From an uncultured Pseudomonadota bacterium (GTDB taxonomy: Bacteria > Pseudomonadota > Gammaproteobacteria > Steroidobacterales > Steroidobacteraceae): 41,063 bases of DNA. The notes beneath the pieces were generated by a model. It had not been told where the DNA came from and did no database searches. It saw only the letters and a list, made by a program, of their open reading frames with translations. The DNA lies in contig CADEFJ010000018.1 of the NCBI GenBank assembly GCA_902826575.1, forward strand, positions 1 through 41,063. Direction: 5' to 3'. Position numbers and translations under genes: made by a program. Shown piece by piece: positions 17,334 to 27,446 of this stretch (the first letter of the stretch is position 1; each line of letters begins with the position of its first letter).

Positions 17334-20300
17334 CTATTGGATGCGCACGCGCAATCGGACCGTGAACGACGGCTGGCCTCCCCCGCCCGCGGCATTCATC
17401 GCGCCGCCCGGCGCGATACGCACGCCGGTCACCGCCGGATCGAAGCCCTGCCCGTCGGGTACCGGCGTATAGGTGTAGGGCGCGCCGCCGCCCGACTGGT
17501 TCGAGTAGGTGACGTCGCTCGCGCCGTTGAAGGTGAGCCCGCTCGCGGGAGTGCCCTCGATGTACTCGACCGGCCCGCCCCCGCCCGCCGCCACGTACAA
17601 CTCCGTGCCTCGCGGCACCGGCGCTGCGATGACGAGCGAACTCGCATCCACGACGCCGGGCCCACTGTTCGACACGCTGATCGCGTAGCGCACCACGGCC
17701 CGCGGGATGCGCTTCGGGCTGCTCGCCCCGTTGACCGGATCCCACAGCACCTCGGCCAGCTTCGTGACCAGCAGCGACGGCAGCGGCTGCATCACCACGA
17801 AGCCGCCAACGCCCAGGTCGGTCACGGTACCCTCGGCACCCTCGTCGGCCGTCACCCGCATGACCCAGCCGCCATACGCGGCGTCGGCGGGCAATGTGTG
17901 TACGTACTGATACGTCTTGGTGGCCGCCGCGGCGGCGACCTCGGTCATCGGGACATTCGCGATCCGAACGGCGCCGCCCGCGTCGAGCAGCTCGAGCCGC
18001 GCGCGCGTGATGTCGAAGCTGCCGAACGGGTCGCTCACGACAGCGCGCATGTGCACGGTGTCATCGCGATGGAACGACCCCGTCGCGGCGCCACCGGGAT
18101 ACGCCGTGGCGTAGCTCGCCACGCTGTCGACATTGATGACCGTGCTGCTGGCCAGCAGCACGCGCGAGTACGACTCGCCGCCTGCGTGCGGGTGCACACG
18201 CGTGGCAGTGCCGGCGCCGGTCGGTGAGGTCTGCTGGATGCGCAACGTGAACACCGAACCGGCCGGGTAGGTTCGAGAGGTCGCATTCGGCAGCACGAAC
18301 TGCGTCGGATACGCCGCACCGGAGGTGTTGTTCGGCACGCCGCTCACGGCGACGGTCGTCGTGCCGATCGTGCCGGTGGCGCTGTTCGCGAACGTGAGCT
18401 GCAACGTGCGCGACGTTCCGGTGCCGCTGCGCGACAGCCACAGCGGCACTGCAATGTTGCCGGCAGGCAGCGTCAGCGGCAGCTGCAGGGCCGGGCCCAG
18501 CGTCCAGGTAACGGCACCCGCCGCCCCGGGACCCACCGATACGAGCGCCTCGCCCGTCACGGCGCGAACGCGACTCAGCGAGCGTGCCGTGCCCGCGCCT
18601 GTGCCACGCAGGTACAGCGCCTTGGTGCCGCTCGATGGTATCTCCGATGGTGAGACGATCAGCGGTGGCGCCGCCGGTGCGGCACCGAGTCCCGCTGGAT
18701 TCGCGATCGTCGCTGTGGCAGCGATCGGCGTGCCCGGCGTCGCCGCGGCAGGCACGTGCACGTCGAACACGATCGTCGCCATGCCGCCGGCCGGCACCGC
18801 CACCGCGCTCACGTCGAGCTGCGCGGGACCCGAGCCGTCCACCGCGCCGGCAGGCACGCTGACGACCCCCAGCGCCTCGGTGTTGCCGGGCAGCGGCGCT
18901 GCCACCGTGACGCCGCCGGCAGCCACGCCACCGCTTTCAATGAGCGTCAAGGTGTAGCGCAGGACATCTGCGGCCGCGACCTCGCCGCCGTTGAGATCCT
19001 GCACCGCGAATGTCGAAGTCGACAGGTCGGATGCCCTGACCGTCGCAACGTCCGTCGCCTGGTTGTCGGCGGGCGCGATCTCGAAACTTGCACTCGTCAC
19101 GCGCGCCGTGTTGCTCACGCCCGGGAGCGCGGCCGCACCTACCGACACGGTCAGCGTGATATCGGGCAAAGCCTGCCCCGGATCGATCACCGGCGGATGC
19201 GTGCAGCTGACATCCTGGCCGACCGCCCCGCAGGTCCAGCCCGTGCCGGTTGCCGAAACATACGCGAGGCCCGCCGGCAGCGTATCGGTGACCGTGACCG
19301 CATTGTCTTCGCGCTGCTGGCCGGCCGCATTGGCGACCCGCAACGTGTAGCTGCCCTGGCTGCCCACCAGGAAGTCGCCCGCATGGCTCTTCGTGATCGA
19401 CAGATCGACCGTCGGCTCGCTGGTCGCGGACACGACCTGTGCGAGCAGCAGCACGAGGTCGCCGCCGCTCGAGAACTCCGTGGTCGCGCCCGTCTGGCCC
19501 GGCGCGAGCAGCGAGGTCACGTCGAAGGTGTCAATGTCGAAGCCGTAGCTGGTCGCGATACCAAGCGAGCTGACGGTGCCATCGTAGGGCTGCAGCAGCG
19601 GATCGCTGTCGGGGACGTTCATGCCGTCATCGAGCGCCGTGCTATTGAACCTGAGCGACTCGCTGTAGCCGTTGAGCGGCGTGGAGTTGGCGGGATCGCC
19701 CTCGATCGCGACGATCGCGATGCGCCCGTCGAAAGCCGTCGGGGGGATGCGAAAGCCGTCGGGAGCGAGCGTGAGCGCGCTGCCGCGGAAGTGCTGCAAG
19801 CCGTCGAACACGTTGATCGCGCGCAGGCGCTCGTTGGCCGATCCATAGATCACGATGAGCGACCAGCCGGCGGCCACCGCCTGCACCGTGCAGTGGGGGG
19901 AGCCCGTGGCGACGCTCAGTCCGCCGAACGTGTAATTGCCGTTGCCGGCCACGCGGCTCGTGACATCGGCGAAGGCACCGAAGAATGGGTAACTCACGCC
20001 GTCGGTCGTGAAGGTGGCGGTGAAGGTGCGGCTGGCCGCCACGGCGGCGCCGTTCAGTGTCACCGCCGCATCGATCGCGCTGCCCGAGCCGCCCCAATAG
20101 AGATAGGCCCCGATGACCGCGGCGCCCGCGGGAATGCCGGCAAGCGCCGCCGTGCGTGTGGCGCCGACCGCGCAGGCGTTGCCGTTGTTGTTCTCGGTTC
20201 TGAGCGAGCCGCCGGTGGCGACGAAGTTGATGTTGCCGGTCAGCCGCGTGTAACGCGTGATCGGCGTCTGCTGCGCGTGCGCGATGCCGCCGCCGATCGC

Positions 20301-20339
20301 GAGTGCGACCAGCACCAGAATTTTGCCGACAGCGCGCAT
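17334..20339 (-). CDS. Large secreted DUF11-repeat surface protein (1001 aa)
   Basis: A 1001-aa exported protein with a signal peptide (RAVGKILVLVALAIGGGIAHA, cut before QQTP). Residues about 25-305 form a beta-rich domain (GAYLYWGGSGSAID, FFGAFADVTSRV) often found at the N terminus of DUF11 proteins. A DUF11 domain follows (about 310-435; VTDTLPAGLAYV), then several Ig-like/DUF11-like units. The C-terminal domain (about 860-1001) contains WDPVNGASSPKRIP and reads like the C-terminal domain of the divergent 374-aa protein (DPVNGTTDPKAIP). No membrane anchor or LPxTG-like signal is present, so it is secreted or held at the surface by a partner. The ATG at 20339 gives the signal peptide; AAGGAGG lies somewhat far upstream. 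It is transcribed away from the other three DUF11-type genes. Confidence 0.85.
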   Translation of the reverse strand: MRAVGKILVLVALAIGGGIAHAQQTPITRYTRLTGNINFVATGGSLRTENNNGNACAVGATRTAALAGIPAGAAVIGAYLYWGGSGSAIDAAVTLNGAAVAASRTFTATFTTDGVSYPFFGAFADVTSRVAGNGNYTFGGLSVATGSPHCTVQAVAAGWSLIVIYGSANERLRAINVFDGLQHFRGSALTLAPDGFRIPPTAFDGRIAIVAIEGDPANSTPLNGYSESLRFNSTALDDGMNVPDSDPLLQPYDGTVSSLGIATSYGFDIDTFDVTSLLAPGQTGATTEFSSGGDLVLLLAQVVSATSEPTVDLSITKSHAGDFLVGSQGSYTLRVANAAGQQREDNAVTVTDTLPAGLAYVSATGTGWTCGAVGQDVSCTHPPVIDPGQALPDITLTVSVGAAALPGVSNTARVTSASFEIAPADNQATDVATVRASDLSTSTFAVQDLNGGEVAAADVLRYTLTLIESGGVAAGGVTVAAPLPGNTEALGVVSVPAGAVDGSGPAQLDVSAVAVPAGGMATIVFDVHVPAAATPGTPIAATATIANPAGLGAAPAAPPLIVSPSEIPSSGTKALYLRGTGAGTARSLSRVRAVTGEALVSVGPGAAGAVTWTLGPALQLPLTLPAGNIAVPLWLSRSGTGTSRTLQLTFANSATGTIGTTTVAVSGVPNNTSGAAYPTQFVLPNATSRTYPAGSVFTLRIQQTSPTGAGTATRVHPHAGGESYSRVLLASSTVINVDSVASYATAYPGGAATGSFHRDDTVHMRAVVSDPFGSFDITRARLELLDAGGAVRIANVPMTEVAAAAATKTYQYVHTLPADAAYGGWVMRVTADEGAEGTVTDLGVGGFVVMQPLPSLLVTKLAEVLWDPVNGASSPKRIPRAVVRYAISVSNSGPGVVDASSLVIAAPVPRGTELYVAAGGGGPVEYIEGTPASGLTFNGASDVTYSNQSGGGAPYTYTPVPDGQGFDPAVTGVRIAPGGAMNAAGGGGQPSFTVRLRVRIQ

Positions 20340-20626
20340 CGAGCCGACCTGCCCTCCTTGGCCTGGGGAGAGAAGCATACGACCCGGTCCCCGCCCTGGC
20401 GGCAGGTGAAAGGAGACGTCATCGACACTTCGCAGCAGGGCGCGACGATGATCGATGTGACTTAAGACGTCCGTCACATTTGCCCGCCGGGGCGAATGGC
20501 AAGAATCGCTCCATCAGCCAAGGAAGGCGCGATCAAGGTGTTGGCACCCATTCGATCGATGCATGCACGGACGCGCGGCCGCCCAGGTCTCGTGGTTGCC
20601 GCAATTCCCCCAATCCGAGGATTCCC
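20340..20626. promoter_or_regulatory. Divergent regulatory region of the DUF11 locus
   Basis: This 287-bp region separates the 1001-aa gene (minus) from the three-gene DUF11 operon (plus) and is the longest intergenic stretch in the window. It holds an inverted repeat TGTGAC-N11-GTCACA at 20456-20478 and a GC palindrome (CCGCC, CT, GGCGG) at 20391-20402. I found no convincing sigma-70 or sigma-54 promoter boxes and no riboswitch I recognise. Confidence 0.5.
20456..20478. promoter_or_regulatory. Inverted repeat TGTGAC-N11-GTCACA
   Basis: Perfect 6-bp arms in the divergent gap of the DUF11 locus; the interior also contains the palindrome GACGTC. The arms look like CRP half-sites, but the spacing (TGTGA-N13-TCACA) is wrong for CRP. 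A plausible operator for coordinate control of the two DUF11 transcripts. Confidence 0.4.
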
Positions 20627-21118
20627 ATGAACGCTTACGCGAAGACATTGTCCGTCATCGTGCTCGCGGCCCTGCCTGCCGGCCTTGCGCTGGCGCAGGA
20701 CGCCGGTTGCATCGAGCTGAAAACCACCGCGCAAACCGAGCGCACCGTCATCGGCGCCGATGGCAAGCCGCACACGCAGCTCGCCCCGGCCACCACTGTC
20801 GTGCCCGGCACCGAGGTGATCTGGACGATCACCGCGACGAACGTGTGCGACAAGCCCGCCGGCAACGTAGCCATCGACAGCCCGGTGCCCGAGCACATGT
20901 CCTATGTCGCCGACTCCGCGGCCGCCGCGGCGGTCACGGTCAGCTATTCGATCGACGGGAAGCGCTACGGCAGCCCCGCGGCAATCGTCGTGCGCGAAGC
21001 CGACGGCACGACGCGCAGCGCTCGTGCCGACGAGTACCGCCACGTCCGCTATGCGATGCGCGCGCCGCTCGCGCCGGGCGAATCGCTGAGCGCGAGCCAC
21101 CGCACGCGCGTGCAGTAG
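20627..21118 (+). CDS. Small secreted single-domain DUF11-like protein (163 aa)
   Basis: A 163-aa exported protein: signal peptide (residues about 1-23, LSVIVLAALPAGLALA) and one immunoglobulin-like DUF11-type domain (VVPGTEVIWTITATNVC, VAIDSPVPEHMSYVADS). Two Cys residues in the mature part (DAGCIEL and TNVCDKP) could form a disulfide. It ends GESLSASHRTRVQ, resembling the last strand of its larger neighbours. The ATG at 20627 has GAGG 7 bp upstream. It is the first gene of a three-gene operon with the 374-aa and the 1710-aa proteins (42 bp to the next start). By size and place it could be a subunit carried or anchored by the large barrel protein; that is inference. Confidence 0.82.
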   Translation: MNAYAKTLSVIVLAALPAGLALAQDAGCIELKTTAQTERTVIGADGKPHTQLAPATTVVPGTEVIWTITATNVCDKPAGNVAIDSPVPEHMSYVADSAAAAAVTVSYSIDGKRYGSPAAIVVREADGTTRSARADEYRHVRYAMRAPLAPGESLSASHRTRVQ

Positions 21119-21160
21119 ACCTTCTCTTTACGTTGAAGCTTGCAGATAGGGAGTATCGCA

Positions 21161-22285
21161 ATGTTCGAGTCAAGGATGAAAATGATGCGTCGGGCCGGCC
21201 TCGCCGTGTTCGCCGCAGGCGCGTTCGGCAGCTGGCAGACCGCGCTCGCCGTGGGCACCGCGGCCAACACGACGATCAACGGCCAGGCCACGGTGAGCTA
21301 CAGCGTGGGCACCGTTGCGCAGACCCCGATCGAGAGCTCGCCCACGGGCAACTCGACACCGGGTGGTGGCGCACCAACCTCGTTCGTCGTCGACCACCGC
21401 GTCGACCTGACGGTCAGCGAAGTTTCGGGCGGCAACACGCCGGCAACGCCGGGCCAGTTGAACCTGGTCACCGGCTTCCTGGTGACCAACACCGGCAACG
21501 CCGCGCAGGGCTTCCAGCTCACACCCGCCAACCTCACCGGTGGCGCGCTGTTCGGCAACACCGACAACAGCGACGCGGCCAACCTGCGCGTGTTCGTGGA
21601 CAGCAACGCCAATGGCGTCTATGACGCGGGAGTCGATACGGCGACCGCGATCGACACGCTGGCTGCCGATGCCGGTGTGGCCGTGTTCATCGTCGCGGAC
21701 ATTCCGGGGACGGCGATCGATGGCAGCTTCGCCAACGTCCAGCTGGGTGCCCGTGCAGCCGTCGCCGGCACCAACGGCGCGACCCTCGCGACCGAGACCG
21801 CCGGCGCCGACACGCCGGGTGCGGTCGACGTGGTGTTCGGCGACGCCGGCAACGATGCCACCGAAGTCGCGGCGGATCAGTATGCGATCGCCTCGGCGGC
21901 GCTGTCCGTTCGCAAGACCTCGGTCGTCGTCGAGGATCCGGTCAATGGCACGACCGATCCGAAGGCCATTCCGGGTGCGTACGTCGAGTACGAAGTCCAG
22001 ATCTCGAACACCGGCACGGCCTCTGCGACCGGCATCCAGATCACCGATCCGCTGCCGGCCAACACCGCGTTCCGCACGGGCGCGTTTGAAGGCGGCACGA
22101 GCGATGTGCAAGTGACGGTGGGCGCCACGGTCAGCTACTGCGACGCCGAGGCCGGCTCGGACACCAATGGCGACGGCTGCTACCGCACGGCCACGGATCT
22201 CGTCGTCGGCACGCCGGCGTTGAGCACGGTCGACATCGCACCGAACAACGTGGTCAGCGTGCGCTTCCAGATCACCATCAACTGA
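21161..22285 (+). CDS. Secreted DUF11-domain protein (374 aa)
   Basis: A 374-aa exported protein with a signal peptide ending ALA before VGTAANT. The mature N terminus (TTINGQATVSYSVG) resembles the mature N terminus of the following 1710-aa protein ([15 protein letters not shown]). The middle part (about 80-235) is beta-rich and contains calcium-site-like Asp/Asn runs (DSNANGVYDAGVDT). A C-terminal DUF11 domain follows (about 250-374: DPVNGTTDPKAIPGAYVEYE, ITDPLPANTAF, ending VSVRFQITIN). The ATG at 21161 has GGGAG 8 bp upstream; a second ATG at 21176 is possible. There is no membrane anchor. The domains shared with its neighbours suggest a family of surface components made together; no activity can be assigned. 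Confidence 0.82.
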   Translation: MFESRMKMMRRAGLAVFAAGAFGSWQTALAVGTAANTTINGQATVSYSVGTVAQTPIESSPTGNSTPGGGAPTSFVVDHRVDLTVSEVSGGNTPATPGQLNLVTGFLVTNTGNAAQGFQLTPANLTGGALFGNTDNSDAANLRVFVDSNANGVYDAGVDTATAIDTLAADAGVAVFIVADIPGTAIDGSFANVQLGARAAVAGTNGATLATETAGADTPGAVDVVFGDAGNDATEVAADQYAIASAALSVRKTSVVVEDPVNGTTDPKAIPGAYVEYEVQISNTGTASATGIQITDPLPANTAFRTGAFEGGTSDVQVTVGATVSYCDAEAGSDTNGDGCYRTATDLVVGTPALSTVDIAPNNVVSVRFQITIN

Positions 22286-22304
22286 TGCCGGCGGGCACTG
22301 CGAT

Positions 22305-22313
22305 GAGGTGATC
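22305..22313 (+). promoter_or_regulatory. Near-perfect Shine-Dalgarno before the large DUF11 barrel gene
   Basis: GAGGTGATC matches the complement of the 16S rRNA 3' end over nine bases and sits directly before a TTG (22314) with 5 bp from GAGG to the start. This favours the TTG over the GTG at 22308, which lies inside the ribosome site. Confidence 0.45.
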
Positions 22314-25300
22314 TTGATCAGTCGGCGAGACGATACTCCTGCAGCGCACCGGGGCGGGTCGGCGACAAGCCGGCCCGCCCCGGCGGCGTTTTGGCGGCGC
22401 CTCGTGGCGAGCGCGGCAGGTGTGTTCGGCCTCACGGTTCTGGCAGCCGGGTTCGATGCGGCACTGGCGCAGACCCCGGCAGGCACGGTGATTCGCAACG
22501 TCGCCTCGGTGCGGTTCAGCGGCGCCGGCGGACAGCCCGCAATCGTCCACACCAACGAGGCGAACCTCACGGTGCTGCCACGACCCTCGCGAGCGGCGCT
22601 GCAGCTGTTCCGTGCCGCCGAGGTCGCCAACGCGAACGCTGCCGCGGTCCGGGCCTCGTGGGCCGTCACGCAATGCCAGGGCACGAACGGCAGCACCGTG
22701 CTCGCGCCACCGGCGCTCCCGAGCGGTGCCACGATCGACCCGCAGCTGCCGCTGACCCTCGTTGCGACCACTGTCGTGCACGGCGGCGAGGCCCTGTTCC
22801 TGCTGCTGCAGGACGCCGACCAGAATCTCGATGCCAGCGTCATCGACACGGCCGATGTGACGGTGACCTCGGCGAGTGGCGACGTGGAGCGACTGCAACT
22901 GCTCGAGACCGACCCCGACAGCGGCGAGTTCGCCGGATATATCCAGACCCGCGCCGCGGCGCCGGGCAGCGGCGATTGCGAGCTGCAGGTCGAGCGCAAT
23001 TCGAGCCTCGAGTCGATCTACGTCGACCGCAGCGATTCCGCCGACACCGCGCGTGCCGGTGCGCTCGTCGATCCATTCGGCATCGTGTTCGCTGCGCACA
23101 CCGGTGCGCCGGTGGACGGCGTGCGCGTACGGCTCGTCAGGGCGAACGGTGCGCCGGCGCAGGTGTTCGGTGATGACGGCGTGAGCAGCTATCCGGCCGA
23201 GATCGTCACCGGCCAGCCGGTCACGGATTCGGGCGGCACGGTCTACCAGTACGCGGCGGGCGTCTTCCGCTTTCCCCTGGTCGCGGCGGGAGACTACCGG
23301 CTCGAAGTGGTGCCACCGCCCGGTCATGCCTTCCCCTCGCAAGCCTCTGCAGCCGACCTGCAGCAACTGCCGGGCGCACCGTACGCGCTCGGCCCGGGAT
23401 CGCTCGGCAATACGTTCGCCGTCACCGGTCCGACACCGACGAACGTCGACATCCCGCTCGATCCCGCAGGCAGCGCGCTCGTGCTGCAGAAGGCCAGCAT
23501 GACCGCGGTGGCGGCAGCGGGCGACTTCGTCCAGTACACACTCAGCCTGCGCAACGCGGGCACGACTGGCGCCTACACCGGAGTCGCCATCGTCGACCGG
23601 CTGCCGCCCGGCGTGCGCTATCGACCCGGTTCGACACGCCTCGGCGAGCTGCCCGCAGCGGACCCCGCCATCAGCGCGGACGGCGTCGTTCTCACCTACA
23701 CGCTGGACAGCCTTGCGGCGGGCGCGACCGCGACGCTGCGCTATGTCGTCGAAATCACCGTGGCCGCGCGTGGCCCCGAACTTGCGAACAGCGCGCTGGC
23801 GCGGGCCGACGGCGGCGCAGTCTCGAACGGCGCCGTGGCGGTGATACAGCTGCGCGAGGAGCTGTTCCGCACCCACGCCATCGTCATGGGGCGTGTGGTT
23901 GCCGGCGACTGCGAGCGCGAGGCGCGCGCCCTGCCGGGTGTCGCCGGCGTGCGCGTCTACCTCGAGGACGGCCGGTACGCGATCACCGACGCGGACGGCA
24001 AGTACCACTTCGAGGAGGTCAGGCCAGGCACTCACGTCGTGCAGCTCGACACCGTGACGCTGCCGCAGGGACATGTGGCCCTGCACTGCGCCGCGCGCGT
24101 GCGCCAGGCCGGGCGCGCGCACTCGCAGTTCATCGAAGTGCGGGGCGGCGCCCTGTGGCGTGCGGACTTCGTCGTCACGACCGCGGGCGTTGCGCCGGTG
24201 GCATCCGTTGCACCCGCGACCGACGGGGCGTCCGTGGCCTCCCGACCCGTGGCGCAAGCACGGCCCCCCGCCCCGGCCCGCGATCGCGCGACACTCGCCG
24301 GTACACCGGACTTCACGCTCGAGAAGCTCGAGCCCGGCAGCTCGTGGCTGTGGCCCGGCGCCGATTTCAGTGCACCGATTCCGAGCATCAAGGTCGCAAT
24401 CGCCCATGCGCCGGACCAGGTGGTGGAACTGGCGGTGAACACGGTGACCGTCAGCGCCCGCAACTTCGACGGCAGGCACGTCAACGCGGCGGGGACCGTG
24501 GCCGTCAGCCGGTGGGGCGGCGTCGACCTGCGTGCCGGCGAGAACGTCCTGCGTGCCGTGATACGCGCGCCTGATGGCCGGATCGTGGATGACATGAGCC
24601 GCACGGTGCATTACGCAGGCGGCGCGGTGAGCGCCCGGATCGACGCGGCCAGGTCCACTCTCGTCGCCGACGGTCGCAGCCGCCCGATCGTTGCGCTGCG
24701 CCTGTTCGATGCACACGGCAAGCCGGCACGGCGCGGCACGCTCGGCGCCTGGCGCGTCGATGCGCCCTACCGCACGTGGTGGGAAGTCGCCTCGCTGCGC
24801 GACAACCCGCTCGTCGCGCTCGATCGGCGCGAACCCACGTTCGAAGTGGACGATGAGGGCATCGCGCTGCTCGAGCTCGAGCCGACCTCGCAGACCGGCA
24901 CCGCCACGCTGCGCGTGCGCCTGAACGATCGCCAGAGCGAGGAATTTCGCGTGTGGTTCGAGCCGGAGGCGCGCGACTGGATCCTGGTCGGCGTCGCGGA
25001 AGGCAGCAGTGCGCATCGCACGATCTCCGGCAATGCCGAGGTGGCCGCCGCGGCCGGTCTCGACGCGGACTTCACGGAGGAAGGCCGGGTGGCATTCTTC
25101 GCCAAGGGACGCATCAAGGGCGAGTTCCTCCTCACGCTCGCCTACGACTCGGCGCGCGATCCCGCACTCGCGCGCCGACGCCTGCTCGGCGTGATCGAGC
25201 CGGATCGCTACTACACACTCTACAGCGATGGCGCCGATCCGCGCGATGAGGCGGCGAGCACCGAAAAGCTGTTCGTGAAGCTCGAGCGCCGCCAGTTCAT

Positions 25301-27446
25301 GGCCCTGTTCGGCGATTTCGAAACCGGGCTCACGGTGACCGAACTGACGCGCTACAGCCGCTCGTTCACCGGCCTGCGCAGCGATTACGCCGGCGAGCAC
25401 TTCGGCTACAGCGCCTTTGCGGCGGACTCCTCGCTCGGCTTCGCCAAGGATGAACTCGCCGGCGATGGCACTTCCGGCCTCTATCGACTGACGCGCGCCG
25501 GCCTCATCGTCGGCAGCGACAAGTTGCGCATCGAAGTGCGCGATCGCTTCCGCAGCGAGATCGTGCTCGAGTCGCGCACGCTCAGCCGCTTCGTGGACTA
25601 CAACATCGACTACTACGCCGGCACGCTGTTCTTCAAGGAACCGGTGCCGAGCCGTGATCCCGCCTTCAATCCGGTCTACATCATCGCCGAGTACGAAGTG
25701 CGTGGCCGCGGCGAGGAGCAGATCACCGCCGGCGGCCGCGCGAACGTCAAGTTCGCGGGCAACCGCGGCGAACTTGGCGCGAGCTACATCGCAGAAGGCG
25801 CCGTGCAGGGCGACTCGGAGGTGTATGGCACGGATCTGCGCTGGCGCCCCGTCGCGGCAACCGAACTGCGCGCCGAACTCGCGCACAGCAGCTCGGACGA
25901 CCCGGCGCGCGCGCGCGAGGCGAACGCCTGGCTCGCCGAACTGCGCCATGTCACCGAGCGCATCGATGCGCGTGCCTATGTTGCCGAGACCGAGTCGGGC
26001 TTTGGCACGGGCCAGCAGCTCTCGACCGAGGTGGGCACGCGCAAGGCCGGCCTCGACGCCCGCATCCTGCTGGGCGGCGCGTGGCAGGCCATCGCCGGCG
26101 CCAATGCCGAGGACATACCCGATTCCGGTGCGCAGCGGCGCCATGCGATGGTGGAAGTTCGCCGCGAGGCAGCCGGCGGGCGCTTCGGCGCGGGCCTGCG
26201 CGGCGTCGAGGATCGTGGCACGAGCCCCGGGCCGCGCCGCTCCGAACAGGCATTCGCAAGCGGCAGCATCGACCTGTGGGACCAGCGCGTGACGCTGCGC
26301 GGTGCGGCGGATGCGAACCTCGCTGGCAGGAACGAGAGCGTCGACTACCCGGATCGCTTTGTGCTCGGTGCCGATTACGCGCTGCGACCGGACGTCAAAG
26401 TGTTCGCGGAATACGAACACGCCGATGGCGCGGATTTCGCTGCCGACATGGCGCGCGTCGGCGTACGCGCCACGCCCTGGAATCGCGCCCAGCTCAATTC
26501 GGGCGTGACCCAGCAGGCGACCGAGTACGGCCCGCGCACATTCGCGAACTTCGGCCTGACACAGGGCTGGCAGGTGAACAATCGGCTTGCGCTCGACGTG
26601 GGCATCGACCAGAGCAACACCCTTCGCGGCGCCGGCCCGGTACCGCTGGTACCCGGCCGCCCGCTGGCGTCGGGCTCGGTGAGCGACGACTTCCTCGCCA
26701 GCTTCGCCGGTGCGCTGTATCGCACCGAGTCGTGGACCACGACTTCGCGCATCGAATGGCGCGCGGCGGACAGCGAGGACCGGCTGCTGCTGAGCGGCGG
26801 CCTGTACCGCGAACCGGTGCGCGGGCATGAATTCGCGCTGCGCACACAGGCGATGTCGAGCGAGGCAGCCACGGGCGCCGATACGACGAGCGCCGACACG
26901 CAGCTGTCGTGGGCGCTACGCCCGGTGGCTAGCCGCTGGATCGTGCTCGATCGCCTCGACCTGCGCTACGAGCGCCAGCGCGATACGGCGAGCGAAGCCG
27001 AGGCGGCGCGCATCATCAACAACCTCAATGCGAGCTGGCAGCTCGACAACCGCACGCAACTCGGCCTGCAATGGGGCCTGCGCTACGTGCGCAGCAGCTT
27101 CGACGGCGAACGCTACGACGGCCTGTCCGACCTCTACGGTGCCGATCTGCGCCGCGACCTGACGTCACGCTTCGATATCGGTGCGCATGCCACGGCGATG
27201 AACTCCTGGGAGTCGTCGGTGCACGATTACTCCTTGGGCATCGATGTCGGCATCACGATCGCCCGCAACATGTGGATATCGGTCGGCTACAACGTGCAGG
27301 GCTTCGAGGACGACGACTACGCCGCGAGCCGCTACACGGCGAGCGGCCCGTACCTGAAACTGCGCATCAAGGCCGACCAGGACACGTTCAGGGACCTTGG
27401 CCCTCGTCACACAGCACCGCCGCACCGTCACGAAACGTCGCGTTGA
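22314..27446 (+). CDS. Giant DUF11 / outer-membrane beta-barrel protein (about 1710 aa)
   Basis: Exported protein with a long N-region and signal peptide (to about residue 52, ending ALAQTPAG). Next come an N-terminal beta domain (55-100), a beta-rich region, a DUF11 domain (about 385-510; [16 protein letters not shown]) and a carboxypeptidase-regulatory-like domain (about 535-585; [21 protein letters not shown]). After further Ig-like segments (about 660-890) comes a long C-terminal region of alternating amphipathic strands (about 900-1700; [28 protein letters not shown]) that I read as an outer-membrane barrel. It ends in a basic, aromatic-free tail past the last strand ([10 protein letters not shown]), unusual for a barrel. 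It is 28 bp after the 374-aa gene; its 3' end overlaps a convergent lipoprotein gene by 59 bp. It may anchor or export the smaller DUF11 proteins, or be an adhesin. TTG chosen as start; GTG at 22308 is possible. Confidence 0.85.
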   Translation: MISRRDDTPAAHRGGSATSRPAPAAFWRRLVASAAGVFGLTVLAAGFDAALAQTPAGTVIRNVASVRFSGAGGQPAIVHTNEANLTVLPRPSRAALQLFRAAEVANANAAAVRASWAVTQCQGTNGSTVLAPPALPSGATIDPQLPLTLVATTVVHGGEALFLLLQDADQNLDASVIDTADVTVTSASGDVERLQLLETDPDSGEFAGYIQTRAAAPGSGDCELQVERNSSLESIYVDRSDSADTARAGALVDPFGIVFAAHTGAPVDGVRVRLVRANGAPAQVFGDDGVSSYPAEIVTGQPVTDSGGTVYQYAAGVFRFPLVAAGDYRLEVVPPPGHAFPSQASAADLQQLPGAPYALGPGSLGNTFAVTGPTPTNVDIPLDPAGSALVLQKASMTAVAAAGDFVQYTLSLRNAGTTGAYTGVAIVDRLPPGVRYRPGSTRLGELPAADPAISADGVVLTYTLDSLAAGATATLRYVVEITVAARGPELANSALARADGGAVSNGAVAVIQLREELFRTHAIVMGRVVAGDCEREARALPGVAGVRVYLEDGRYAITDADGKYHFEEVRPGTHVVQLDTVTLPQGHVALHCAARVRQAGRAHSQFIEVRGGALWRADFVVTTAGVAPVASVAPATDGASVASRPVAQARPPAPARDRATLAGTPDFTLEKLEPGSSWLWPGADFSAPIPSIKVAIAHAPDQVVELAVNTVTVSARNFDGRHVNAAGTVAVSRWGGVDLRAGENVLRAVIRAPDGRIVDDMSRTVHYAGGAVSARIDAARSTLVADGRSRPIVALRLFDAHGKPARRGTLGAWRVDAPYRTWWEVASLRDNPLVALDRREPTFEVDDEGIALLELEPTSQTGTATLRVRLNDRQSEEFRVWFEPEARDWILVGVAEGSSAHRTISGNAEVAAAAGLDADFTEEGRVAFFAKGRIKGEFLLTLAYDSARDPALARRRLLGVIEPDRYYTLYSDGADPRDEAASTEKLFVKLERRQFMALFGDFETGLTVTELTRYSRSFTGLRSDYAGEHFGYSAFAADSSLGFAKDELAGDGTSGLYRLTRAGLIVGSDKLRIEVRDRFRSEIVLESRTLSRFVDYNIDYYAGTLFFKEPVPSRDPAFNPVYIIAEYEVRGRGEEQITAGGRANVKFAGNRGELGASYIAEGAVQGDSEVYGTDLRWRPVAATELRAELAHSSSDDPARAREANAWLAELRHVTERIDARAYVAETESGFGTGQQLSTEVGTRKAGLDARILLGGAWQAIAGANAEDIPDSGAQRRHAMVEVRREAAGGRFGAGLRGVEDRGTSPGPRRSEQAFASGSIDLWDQRVTLRGAADANLAGRNESVDYPDRFVLGADYALRPDVKVFAEYEHADGADFAADMARVGVRATPWNRAQLNSGVTQQATEYGPRTFANFGLTQGWQVNNRLALDVGIDQSNTLRGAGPVPLVPGRPLASGSVSDDFLASFAGALYRTESWTTTSRIEWRAADSEDRLLLSGGLYREPVRGHEFALRTQAMSSEAATGADTTSADTQLSWALRPVASRWIVLDRLDLRYERQRDTASEAEAARIINNLNASWQLDNRTQLGLQWGLRYVRSSFDGERYDGLSDLYGADLRRDLTSRFDIGAHATAMNSWESSVHDYSLGIDVGITIARNMWISVGYNVQGFEDDDYAASRYTASGPYLKLRIKADQDTFRDLGPRHTAPPHRHETSR

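Noticed and set aside
18756-20465. A 569-codon plus-strand open frame opposite the 1001-aa DUF11 gene
   Set aside because: Shadow frame: Arg/Asp/Gly/His-rich, no fold features, while the minus strand shows clear DUF11 domains.
20456-20478. CRP site
   Set aside because: The half-sites TGTGA and TCACA are 13 bp apart; CRP needs 6.
20340-20480. Riboswitch (c-di-GMP type) in the leader of the 1001-aa gene
   Set aside because: I compared it with the GEMM core motifs from memory and found no matching conserved elements.
20540-20560. Sigma-54 promoter (TGGCAC) upstream of the 163-aa gene
   Set aside because: The matching -12 element (TTGC at the right spacing) is absent.
22278-26828. A 1516-codon open frame on the minus strand opposite the giant DUF11 barrel gene
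   Set aside because: It lacks any recognisable domain and has the Arg/Ala/His/Gly/Asp-rich, hydrophobicity-free composition of antisense frames in GC-rich DNA. The plus-strand gene has a signal peptide, domains and an operon context.
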